From positions 1 to 42,548 of the forward strand of contig MSJI02000477.1 in assembly GCA_001931905.2 (NCBI GenBank): a stretch of DNA of 42,548 nt, written 5' to 3'. Of this stretch, positions 9,798-19,247 are shown piece after piece. Within the stretch, counting starts at the first letter, position 1. Each line of letters starts with the position of its first letter. A program made the position numbers and the translations under genes. Under the pieces are notes generated by a model that was not told the DNA's origin, made no database searches, and saw only the letters and a program-made list of their open reading frames with translations. The stretch comes from Cladosporium sp. IMV 00045. Taxonomy: Eukaryota > Ascomycota > Dothideomycetes > Cladosporiales > Cladosporiaceae.

Positions 9798-10010
9798 GCT
9801 ATTGATTTCGAACAGGCGAAGGCGGCTTCGGAGGTCGTCAAGAGTGCCACGGAGTCAGCTACCGAATTTGCTTCAAGCGCGGCGGCTTCTCAAAGAGAGT
9901 CGTTGGAGCAATTCTGCTATCTCCGTGAGGAGCTTGAGGAGTTGCAACGGACAAGCGAGTCGCGAATGTTGTACACCAGTACATACCACTTAGAGCATGC
10001 ATCTGAATAG
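9798..10010 (+). other. In-frame 70-codon open extension after the ALG2 stop codon
   Basis: Reading on from the ALG2 TAG in the same frame gives 70 sense codons before a TAG at 10008-10010. The peptide is Ala/Ser/Glu-rich and helical-looking (for example ASEVVKSATESATEF and LREELEELQRTSES), unlike typical untranslated sequence. It may be the former C-terminus cut off by a nonsense mutation, a readthrough extension, or an alternative end reached by splicing out the stop; a 48-nt candidate intron GTGTTT...CAG at about 9768-9815 would do this in frame. Chance openness of this length is also possible. Confidence 0.35.
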
Positions 10011-10737
10011 TCTTCTGTAGCTACAATAAACAATATTGCCCCCTCAAAATTGTCAAAACCATTGAACCCGCTGCCTGTTCCTGGAGTTCAATCGGTAAAA
10101 ACGCAAAGTCGTTGCAAGAAGCTGATGGATTATGGCATCCTTCCCCAACTGAGCATGAACTTGAAAGGTAGAACGAATGTTGCGATGCTTGAGGCGAGAC
10201 TGGTCAGTATAGGTACCTTTCAACTGCTGGATAAAGCATGTATCTCACTAGTCTCATCACCAATGCTGACTAACCCAAGGCGATGTTCTGAAGCCGGCTA
10301 AAGGCCAGTCGATTCCGTATTCGCAATTCCACGCGGGAATCCCAATTTGGAATCAGCCGCACCTCACGCCCCATGTGTCCTCTGCAATGGGTTAACAAAA
10401 CCCCAATAACGGTGGGAGACGAAGGAACACTACCGCCTTGGCGTATCTGATGGATGATCAGATAAATTTTCGCCGACGCCGCTCTGCTCTGCTCCCATTG
10501 GCTCTCGTCGACTGTAGCTCTCGCGGCTCTCGCTAACCAATGCAGCTCGCGTCTTGGTCCGATTTATGGCGTATCGCAAGTAAGTAAATTATATGTATAT
10601 CTGTGCCCTTGCTCTTTATGATACTGCTGCGCTCTCGGAGATTTTCAAGATGCCCGTCGTAAATAGATGTTGGCGTGCTCCTTCGTAGGAGAATCTACCC
10701 TGACCATTCCACACCACCCATCTCATCGCCAACAACC
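10011..10737. other. Intergenic: ALG2 3' end and promoter of the PNPOx-like gene
   Basis: AATAAA at 10025-10030 probably serves ALG2. An 83-codon frame at about 10050-10301 lacks protein-like composition and is not called. From about 10430 the stretch becomes promoter-like, with CCAAT boxes and an inverted repeat listed separately. Confidence 0.5.
10444..10541 (+). promoter_or_regulatory. Candidate promoter elements: GATA-type inverted repeat and two opposed CCAAT boxes
   Basis: TATCTGAT (10444-10451) and ATCAGATA (10457-10464) form perfect 8-bp arms around a 5-bp spacer. The right arm includes AGATAA, a fit to the fungal GATA-factor site. ATTGG at 10497-10501 and CCAAT at 10537-10541 are CCAAT boxes in opposite orientation, about 200-240 bp upstream of the next ATG. 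These are motif matches only, with no evidence of binding. Confidence 0.3.
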
Positions 10738-11667
10738 ATGGTGAAGTACTACCCCTCCATCACCGACGACCACCGCGACTGGGCGCTGAGGCAACAAGTC
10801 TTCTTCGTGAGTGTCAACGCGATCACACGCAACCTCCAGGAACAAGCGCCAGAACCTCCCCCCTAACCAAGAACCAGATCGCCTCCGCGCCCCTGTCCGG
10901 CACACACATCAACCTCAGTCCCAAAGGCCTCCCCTCCACCACCCTCAGCGTGCTCGATCCCAACCATGTCTGCTACATGGACGCGACGGGCTCGGGCATC
11001 GAAACCGTCAGCCACGTGCACGAAAACGGCCGCGCGACTCTCATGTTCTGCTCGTTCGACCGGGCGCCGCGCATCATGCGCTGGTTCTGCCGCGGACGGG
11101 TGATGGAGTGGGATCAGCCGGAGTTTGACGTGATGCTCGATCGCATGAAGAAGAACAGGATCGATGGGGCGAGGGCGATATTGGCGTTTGAGGTTTTTAA
11201 GGGTGAGTTAAATATGTTTCTTTGTGCCTTGCAAACTCGTGAAAATAAGGAAGAATCCCCAACCAAGCAAAGCTAAATCGAACCCCCCACCAGTGCAAAC
11301 ATCCTGCGGTTTCGCCGTCCCCCTTCTCAGCACGCGCCTGTCCCCCTCCGACCCTTCAGCGCCACCGCAAGCGTACCTGCACGACCGCAGCACGCTGGGC
11401 CATTTCGCGAAGAAGACCGTGCATAAGGAGGGGCTGATGGGATGGTATCAGTCGCAAGCGAACGTGCGGTCCTTGGACGGGCTGGGGGGTTTGCGAGCTG
11501 CGAGGAAAGGGAGGGGGGAGAATCTGTGGCTCCAAGATCGGGTGATTTGGGCGAGGAGGGTGGCGGGGCAGTGGGATGCTGTGCTGGTGGGGGCGGTGGG
11601 GGTGGTGGTTTTGTTGGTTGTGTTGAGGGCGGTGGGGAGGTTGGTTGGGGTTGGGTGGGGTTGGTGA
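10738..11667 (+). CDS. PNPOx-like FMN-binding split-barrel protein with a C-terminal membrane anchor
   Basis: Exons are 10738..10806, 10878..11202 and 11294..11667. The introns are 71 nt (GTGAGT...CCAG, with CTAAC) and 91 nt (GTGAGT...CCAG). The joined frame gives 255 residues. The start lies in an AACAACCATGG context. The N-terminal ~150 residues match the fungal pyridoxamine-5'-phosphate-oxidase-related family. Diagnostic pieces are the YYPSITDDHRDWALRQQ start, ASAPLSGTHINLSPKG, YMDATGSGIETVSHV, GRATLMFCSF and VQTSCGFAVPLL. Such proteins adopt a flavin-binding split barrel; substrate and reaction are unknown. A basic stretch (LRAARKGRGENLW) precedes a Val/Leu-rich hydrophobic segment of about 20 residues ending VLRAVGRLVG, which would anchor the protein in a membrane by its tail. 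The gene converges with the transcription factor gene. Confidence 0.88.
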
Positions 11668-12181
11668 GATGGAGGGCGAGAATGTTTGGTGTCTTTCTTT
11701 TTTCAATCATTTCGCTATCGTAGGTAAGGTATATATTTACTTTTTTCTTCTTCGTTAACTGACACCAATTAGAATTCCGCCAAATCGCTGGGAAAACAGG
11801 GTGGATTAAGGTCTGATGTGAGATTAAACATTGAAAGGCAACGGAAATCAAGCACTCTCAAAATGCGCATTATCGCTTTGATGCCTGTTAAAAACAGCAA
11901 AGCGTCGAGAAGCCGGAAGATCGAACGTGTATCGCTGCTGTGCGATGCTGGCTGTGTCGTGATCCGGGCGCCCAGGAATTCCGGGAAAAAGGGTCGAAGA
12001 TATTGCTGGTTTATCTTCCGTTTGACTAACCCAGATACTGAGCCGAATGTGGACGTCTCTGGAATGCCGGGACTCGTTAAACCCAGTGGAATCGACGAAG
12101 CAATGTGAATGCTGGAAGATGTGCTGCGCTGAAGGACATCTTGATGCGTATGCCGCAGAAAAGCAGACTCGTCTGCCTTCC
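11668..12181. other. Convergent 3' region between the PNPOx-like gene and the Zn2Cys6 gene
   Basis: These 514 bp hold the 3' ends of two convergent genes. Short frames occur on both strands but none looks coding. An AT-rich stretch at about 11690-11760 probably belongs to the PNPOx-like gene's 3' untranslated region. Confidence 0.5.
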
Positions 12182-15100
12182 TCAGCCCGCTGGAGCGCCG
12201 CTACCACCATTGCCCGACATTCTGTCTACTTGGGATAACCACCCTTGTCCAAAGCCACTGTTGGAAGCGTAGTTATCCAGCTCATACCCAGCCGTGAATG
12301 CCGCTAGATCTTCTCCGCTGAGGCCTGTGTTGAAATCAAAGGACCAGTCTTCTTTGGCGGTGGGGTCGTAGACTTGCGCGACTTCGAAGCTCTCATGCTG
12401 CGGAGGAGCCATGGACTGTGCTTGTTGCGGACCAAGGTTGGGGTAGCTGTGCATCTGGTTGAGGGTCGTCGTGGTGTAGGTGTGTTGTTGCGGCCCGACG
12501 TGACCTGAAAGTGGGACTTGCATGTTGTAAGCTGGATTTTGCGAGTTCCAGGCGTTGTAAGGTTGTTGATGCTGTTGTGGATGGATGAAGGACGGCGACG
12601 GGTGGGATGTCGAGGCGGTGCGCGAGGTGGGCGATGCGAACGTAGATGCCGGATCCGATGGTCGTACGGATGGGTTGTGCTGTGAATACATGGGCCTAAA
12701 GCTTGGCAGATGGGAGTGGGAGGGGGCGGAAGGAGGAGCTGACTGTGCATGTTCGCCTGTTGATGCAGTCATTGACTCATAGCTGCGGAATGTGCCAGTT
12801 GATATTGGCGCAGAGGTTGGTGTCTGTCGACCAGCGCCAGCCGTTGTATTGATGGCGTTCCAAGGACCTTCTTGTCTTGACTGCTCTGGGTGGACGGATC
12901 GGTCGCCCTCCTCACTCTTGACAGTGGCGCCAGAGTTGCTGTTGTCATCTGGAGCTTTATGATGGAGATCCGTCATCTCGACATCGTGGTCGTCGAGGTC
13001 CCCAAATTCCGTGAAGATTCGTTCCCACGACTTGTATTCGTCCAGCCCTCCGCCAGAGCCGCCCTCGCGAAGGCTTAGTCGAGCAGACTCCGGACTGCTG
13101 GCACTCTCCGAGCTAGACTCGAGCTTCTGCACGTTCTTCTCATAGTCCTGCCTCATGTCCCTGAGGAATTCGTACACCCTCCTCATAGTCTTGTGCCATC
13201 CGACCGCCATATGCAGCCTTGGGCGCATTTTAGCAACGATTCTGAACGCCTTTTGGTTCTTATCGATTCCTTCATTATGCCCAGAATGCGGTGCGTTGAG
13301 AGCATTCGAGCTCTTCGATGGTTTCTTGCACATGTAGCCGTCCGGGTCCATCCATGGGAATATTTCGCAATAAATACCCACGAATACGACAGTGTAGATG
13401 GCGAAGCCGACGATGGGAGTCTCAACCAGTGCGTTCCATTCCTGACAAGTCTTCACCAGGTCCATAAGTTCCCGAGCGGATCTGAAGCATTGCCGGGCAC
13501 TCTCTTCCCAAAACCCAGGTGGTACGTCGTACTTGGAAGGAGGGAATAGGGGCGGATCCAGAGGTCCCTCAGGCTTCGAGCACCGGAGTGGAATGAAGGG
13601 CACGTATTCTCTGTGAAGCATGATTTGGCACAGAAGGTAGACTGTGTGCATTAGAGTATAGGGTGTCGAGTCCTTCACCTGGATGTGCGATTGCGTGTTT
13701 TGGGGTGTGAGTGTGTCGTTTTTTGGTAGGCTCGCCTTGAAATCCTGACAGGAGCGGACCAACTTGAAGTGTTCGGAGCGGGCGTCCCATGGAGGATGAG
13801 ATTCAGTCCTGAGAAGCGTCGTCAGCGAGGTCTTACTAGAGAAAAAAAGGGAGAGCGTCAAACCTTCGTCCACCAGCGCAAGTCCAATGCACAACCTTTC
13901 CGTACAATTCTAGGATGTTCACATAGCGGCTCACGAGCCCTTCCTCCTCGCCCACTTGAAGCTTGCCTTTGTCCATCTCATTTTCGTATTCAGCGACACT
14001 GCTGTTTGGAGAATGTCCACTCATCGCGTCTCCATGATGGCTGACCCCAAGCATCACCTGGCGTTGATTTTGAACATCTGCTCGAGTCGCGCCATTTCCA
14101 TCTGATTCGCTAAGCATCAAGGTGCGCACTTTTTCCCCGAAAGCGAATGATCGGTCACTAGCCGGGAGCTGAGTTCGAATTGAAGGCGCAAACAGCATTT
14201 GAGGCCGATACTTGCCGCTGCTCAGATACCGATCCATGATGTAGCAGCTCCAAAACGTGCGCCGGCGGATCTCCTGAGCGATGTTGCGGTCGTTCTCGTT
14301 AATATCGTCCTCTCCAGTTTCCGAGCGAGCGCGCCTCCTGTCCATAATTCCCCTCTCGGGATCCAATGCGAATGACCGCGAATTGGGCTCATCGTCCAAA
14401 TCCTTCTCGTACTGAAGGCCCATTGACTGAGCTGCTCTGATGCACATTCCGACACGCATCCAAGCTCTGTGGCCTCGGCACATGCCCCATTCATGTAGTC
14501 CCAACATCAGGCCGGCTTGAATACCATCAATCATGTTTGTTTGGCTATCTTGCCGAGGCCATAAGGATGTCTGCCTTTCATTGGCGCAATTGGCGTAGTA
14601 TTCCGATGCTATTAGAGGTTTGCTCGCTCGTGAAGCAGTGGGTGGCGAGTGATGCGCAACCAGTCGCGGATGAAATCGAGCCGTCAGAGCTAGGAAAGCC
14701 AGTAGAAAATTGTCTGAACCTGGCGGACGAGCGTCGGATGCGTCGGATATGGACGTTGAAGTGGTCGGATGCAGTTTTGATGCATTTAGTGGCTTCAAAA
14801 ATGGCGTTGGATGGAGAAAGGGCAAGTCGGCGGAGTAGTGTCTTTGGAATATATCAAACAGCTCCCTCCAGACAGTTGGCGTCAAAAGGCGAGGATCGAG
14901 TGCGTCCAACATGGGACGAGGGCTTCCCAAAGAGCTCAATCCTGTCGCATTGGCAGTGTAGCCTTGCGTGCTCTTTCGCAACTTTGGACGTTTGTCCTGT
15001 TCTGAGTATCCTTGTTGTCTCCCCGAGACGCTACCTTCGCGTCGCCGTGACCCGGGGACGGCGGGCGTGGGATACTCGCATTCTCTCCCCGAGTGCTCAC

Positions 15101-15185
15101 AAGCTCTACATGTCGTATTGACACCGTTGTTGACACACTTGACCTTGGAGTTACGGCATCGCTTGCACGCAATGCTCGAGCGCAT
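12182..15185 (-). CDS. Zn(2)Cys(6) fungal-type transcription factor
   Basis: Exons are complement(13864..15185) and complement(12182..13808). The 55-nt intron (13809-13863) has a weak GTTTGA donor, a CTGAC branch and a CTCAG acceptor. The join reads CAGGRRTESHPPW, giving 982 residues. The zinc cluster sits at the extreme N-terminus (Cys 7, 10, 17, 26, 29, 36; CX2CX6CX8CX2CX6C, within ACKRCRNSKVKC). A fungal-specific regulatory domain follows at about 130-560, with FDIFQRHYSADLPFLHP, MIDGIQAGLMLGLHEWGM and REIRRRTFWSCYIMDRYLS-like signatures. The C-terminal ~300 residues are Ser/Gln/Pro-rich and probably the activation region. The ATG at 15185 is the only one in frame for more than 200 codons upstream, so an upstream exon is possible. 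It is probably a nuclear DNA-binding regulator of CGG-type sites; target genes are unknown. Confidence 0.9.
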
Positions 15186-15870
15186 CCGGCCTGTGGCTTG
15201 CGTGGGCGATGGCCCAGCCGCAGTGCTATCTGGGCCAGTAGTCGTCGAAATGATCGCGGTGTTGAGAGCCTGAAAGACTTGCCGATGATGACACAAAGTG
15301 CGGCAGATGCTCTCCGAGCTGGGTTGATTGGTGGTCCAGTTGGTGGTCCAGAATGAGCGCAGACGGGCCGAACGACTGAAAGCTGTGCGCGCGGTTGGAA
15401 GGTTGGGACTGTGTGGGCGATGGGTGCTGTGTTTGCAAGATGGTAGGTGGAGACAAGAACGGAAGCAACTGGCAGTAACAAAAGGCCCAGACTCGAGAAG
15501 GAGAGAGAGAGCGCGCCTGCCGTGCCAGAAGGTCGCCGCGAATGAATCTGTAGGGAAAGAAGGCTCGTCCGCAAACGAGACAAGGCAGGCAGGCAGATGG
15601 CTGCAGAACACGGGACGATCGGTCCGAGAGGCGTCGAAGATCAGGCGGGGAGGGCGAGCATAACTCTTGACGGGGATGACGACGACAACACGATGACAAG
15701 GGAAGCCTCCCAGAGCCCCAACCGGGTGGATTGAGAGAGCAGGGTCGTGGAAGAGAGACGAGTCGTGAGTCAAGTGAGCGAGTGAGAGAGTATTGCGATG
15801 TCTGCTGCGCTCTTGCGACGCGGCAGCACCAATCGACGCAGTCGCTAGCGACAGCACTACCGCGAGCCAA
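15186..15870 (-). promoter_or_regulatory. CT-rich leader/promoter of the Zn2Cys6 gene
   Basis: On the minus strand this stretch is pyrimidine-rich and the transcription-factor frame stays open, without an ATG, back to about 15857. A small upstream ORF (ATG near 15660, six codons) is visible. A CTTTCAG| acceptor-like site near 15270 could join an upstream exon. It looks like the long leader of a fungal regulator, but transcript ends cannot be read from sequence. Confidence 0.4.
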
Positions 15871-15980
15871 CGGTACTCTAAGCCGAAGGGCGGCTCCGAC
15901 AGGACCAGAAGCCCACTCTGGACACCCGACAGGGAAGGTCGACAGGCGGGCGACGGTAGATTAAGGTGCCGTAGCAGGGT

Positions 15981-16000
15981 GGAGTGGAGTGGAGTGGAGT
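15981..16000 (+). repeat. (GGAGT)4 microsatellite
   Basis: Four perfect GGAGT units lie about 0.8 kb upstream of the transcription factor start codon. They read as ACTCC units on the coding strand of that gene. Confidence 0.9.
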
Positions 16001-16829
16001 GGGAATCTGCACAAGACTACCGGCGCTGTTACGATCGATGGCGAGCCTGAGCCCTCGATGATGGCCGAGCGCGGAGTGCCCTCCGTTGGTTGTGAGTGGT
16101 TTAGGAAAGGAGAAGGAAATGGGAGATCTCACAGATCTCGCAGGAGCGGAGTCTTGACTTTCGGCTCTCCAGTGCCTTGTGTGCCCGACCTGGTTTGGTT
16201 CGTCGACGTCGCCGGTGACGGTGGTGGTGCTCTGTTGGTCAGCTTTGTCTCGGCACTATTGTGCTGGGATCTGTAAGGCTAGCGGTGCTGTGAGTTACAT
16301 AAGGCAAGTATAGAGGCATGTATGGTGATATGTCTATGCTGTTGTGGGACGACTACTGCCACCATTGACAAATATCGCCTTCACGTCTCCTGTACATGTA
16401 TGCATGTGTTTGCCTATCTATGTGGGCATACCCTGTCTGCTCCGTGTGGACCGAGAACGCCTGCTATCTCTTTCTCATCATTCTCTATCCCGCGCTGCCC
16501 GCCAGCCACCCACGCACGCATGAAGCGCCAGCCGTGCATACACGCTGAGCGCCCGCCAGTTACAACAGCTCTCACACGCATCTACGGCAGCGTGCGTTTC
16601 ACACATCCCGTCGATCCGCATGGCATACAACACCGACGGGACCAGATACGGCAAGATGCGCATGCCATTGCACAGAGGACTGTGTACGCCCCACGCTGCC
16701 CCAGACGCGCGGGTGAGGACTCGCAGATCTGCCTGTCTTGTCTCCCCGTAGCAACTCTTGGCCAGAAGATGTGACTTGGGACTGTTGGACAAATCATTTC
16801 TCGTCTGATGTGTCGTGCTCCGCGGATCG

Positions 16830-17114
16830 TCAGTAGTCTCGTAGTCCTTCCCCGGGCACGCCGGATTCAAACAACGGCTGACGTCGAGCCAGGATCTCCG
16901 GGATCGGGAAGTTGAAATTCTGCGCGCTGGCCTGGATGTTTGCAGAATTCATAAGGTATACCAGCCATGCAATATCGCTTCCGCAAAGCTTCCACTTTAT
17001 GTAGGAAGATACCTTGGCGAGGACCTTCTGCAGCCGAAGACCTAAGAGGCTGAACGGATTGGGCATGCTTCGCGCATCCACGCTCTTCTGTACGCACAAG
17101 ATCACATTATGCAT
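16830..17114 (-). CDS. Possible unrecognised exon or gene remnant
   Basis: A 94-codon minus-strand frame has an ATG at 17114. Its composition is protein-like, with KVLAKVSSYIKWKLCGSDIA, WLVYLMNSANIQASAQNFNF and IPEILARRQPLFESG. A GTACAG acceptor-like site near the start of the frame could mark an exon boundary, which would put the real start further upstream. I do not recognise a family. It could be an orphan gene exon, a pseudogene fragment or a chance frame. Confidence 0.2.
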   Translation of the reverse strand: MHNVILCVQKSVDARSMPNPFSLLGLRLQKVLAKVSSYIKWKLCGSDIAWLVYLMNSANIQASAQNFNFPIPEILARRQPLFESGVPGEGLRDY

Positions 17115-17546
17115 GGATGGACATGACCCGCGGAGGGAAAGGCAAGCCGCGTTCTTGTGAGCGTACCCTAGAGTCTAGCGATGATGACCTGCACATAAAC
17201 GAAAGCCACAACACTAGCGCCCGGTACAGGAACGAAAGCACACCGGTGGCCTTCTCTCGACCTTCTCTCCCGATCACGGACATCGTCCGTGTCCGGCACG
17301 AAGAAGTTGAGAGCACGCACAATCCGCTACCTCCAACGTCCCGACTCCTTCAATTCTTCTTCACGGCAAAGCCGCCGCCTGTTTTTCGGGAGAAGCCATG
17401 CAGCCACGGCAGACTCCTGCTCTGCGGCTCGAATTGTTCTGAACAGGGCTAGCTCCGAAGAACGGCTTTCGAAAGGCATCTTGCCCGTTGTTCTCCCTTC
17501 TCCATCGGCTTTTCTGAGCAAAGTATATATATGGGGTTACACAGCG

Positions 17547-17694
17547 CCCTATACACTTGCTTTCAACGCTTCGCAGTAAATCACATATAGCGTCAGGGTT
17601 TACTTCGCTATCACCTCCTACTTGTGCAAAAACCGTAGCCCTATACAACTGACTTCAACGCCTTTCAGTTTATCACGTATAGCGTCGGAGTTTC
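17547..17694. repeat. Pair of degenerate ~56-bp direct repeats, 92 bp apart
   Basis: Copy 1 (17547-17602) and copy 2 (17639-17694) both begin GCCCTATACA and share TATAGCGTC. About 44 of 56 positions match, and most differences are transitions. Related looser words such as TGTGGAATCA occur again further right, up to about 18.2 kb. The spacing and decay suggest old tandem duplication or a repeat remnant. Confidence 0.6.
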
Positions 17695-18822
17695 CCTTTC
17701 TCCCTTACTAGGAATCATCATTCACGGAAGTCGGCCCAACGCAGACCCAGATCGTCTTGCCTTATATACCAACTCCCAATCGTAGTCTGCCCTTGCTCAT
17801 GTTCTAAACTCACCATAAATCCAATTGGTTGTGGAATCACCAACCCTTACTCATCCCCGTTCTCGTGGATATCATGCAAATCCGGAGCGCCTTCCCTTTC
17901 CATACATCGACCATCCGAGCAATCTCACAGACAGCATAGCCCTTCGATATGATTATAGGAATAATAATAGCGTGCAAGCCAACGCGATCTGGAATTTCTA
18001 TCCATTGTACACATCGGGATTCTCGGAACAATGCAGATCCGGCATTGTATTACCATCTCAAAACGCGTGACCCGTCAATGACACGACAGAAGTGACATCC
18101 AAACCGAACAGTACTGTGGAATCATCACCATCAGCCCTCACCCATTATCGCTCACGGACCGACGCAGATCCTCGTTGCTATACACACAATCCCACAAGCG
18201 CGGTCCGATCAATATGCCACAGAAACGGTTCCTGACCAAAGGCGTTGCGGCGTCATAACATGCATCACTCACTTGCCATCGACGTGGTCATATTTGCCGA
18301 CGAGATGTTGATTCGATTCGCCGGTGTCCTCCAGAAGGATTCCTCACCACCCCGTCTAATGGAGGTACTATGGAAACGAACCCTCGACCGACAAGCATGT
18401 GGAACAAATGAACCCTTACCTGTCATAAACCCCCGGAACGCACATGTATGCACGCGCTCGTTCCGAACGACACCGGTCGCCGAGTCCAGACCACGCTCTG
18501 CGGGTGAAGCCACTGGCGGCTCACCAAGCGTAGCCGCCGTTTTCGCCTCCGATACATGTACCTTTTCGCCACGGACGATATCTCAAATCTTACCTCGTAA
18601 ACCACTTGAATCCCAAACCAACAACCCCCCCAATCCAAGCAAGAACCAACACAAGAGCTACATCCGCGCGAACTCTGAACCGGCGAAGTCGAGATAACCT
18701 CTCGAAGGATGTAACGCTCTGCAACCCGACACTCCGGAACCCGTCAATGTGTCACAGTGCAGGAGAATGCATTTCTGCTCGCTTACCGTACCTTTCCCCC
18801 GGGTCGTCTTGTTCTTTTGTTT

Positions 18823-18850
18823 GGGAGGGAGGGAGGGAGGGAGGGAGGGA
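18823..18850 (+). repeat. (GGGA)7 microsatellite with G-quadruplex potential
   Basis: Seven perfect GGGA units give seven GGG runs one base apart on the plus strand. Four or more such runs meet the usual sequence rule for an intramolecular G-quadruplex. It lies about 400 bp beyond the ARP3 stop codon, on the template strand of ARP3. Confidence 0.9.
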
Positions 18851-19247
18851 GGAGACGTTTCGAGTGGGGAGCATTCTGCCGAGCCGCACTCGGGAGGTCC
18901 ATTCGTGATAGGTTGCCTCAGGCGCGGTGAAAGTCACGTAGGAAGTCCTCACTTGGTAGGTGAGCGAGCTCCCTTGCTTTGCTTTCGGAGCTTCGGTGCG
19001 AAGGAAAGCTGGATCTGGAAGCTTGCATGAGTAGCGTTCATTGCTGAATAAGGTAGTTGTCATTGCCTTTGTTTTAATGTCTTTTTTGGAATTTTGACTG
19101 GCCGGCTGGTCTCGTGATCCGTCTCCTCTATCTACATCTTCTTTCTTTCGCGGTTTGCTCTGCCTGTTTTGTTCTTCTTGCGCGCGCGATCCTCATCATC
19201 CCTTACCTGAGCGTGGCATTCCAAAATCTACTGTCTTCCCTTTTTGT

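Larger units (their letters stand above)
15871..19247. other. About 3.4 kb without a recognisable gene
   Basis: No frame matches a family I know. The longest ATG-started frames are 150 codons (plus, 16322-16774) and 130 or fewer on the minus strand, often opposite one another. This stretch holds the microsatellites at 15981 and 18823, the degenerate repeat pair at 17547 and 17639, and the candidate exon at 16830-17114. The part from about 17.5 to 18.7 kb repeats similar words in diverged form and may be decayed repetitive DNA. It may also carry the promoter of the transcription factor (left) and the ARP3 3' end (right). Confidence 0.45.

Noticed and set aside
16322..16774. 150-codon ATG-started plus-strand frame
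   Set aside because: It has a Cys/Thr/Arg-rich random-looking composition, no domain features, and overlaps an equally open minus-strand frame.
18245..18697. 150-codon plus-strand frame within the repeat-like stretch
   Set aside because: It starts at TTG, has no motif, and lies in DNA that looks like degenerate repeats.
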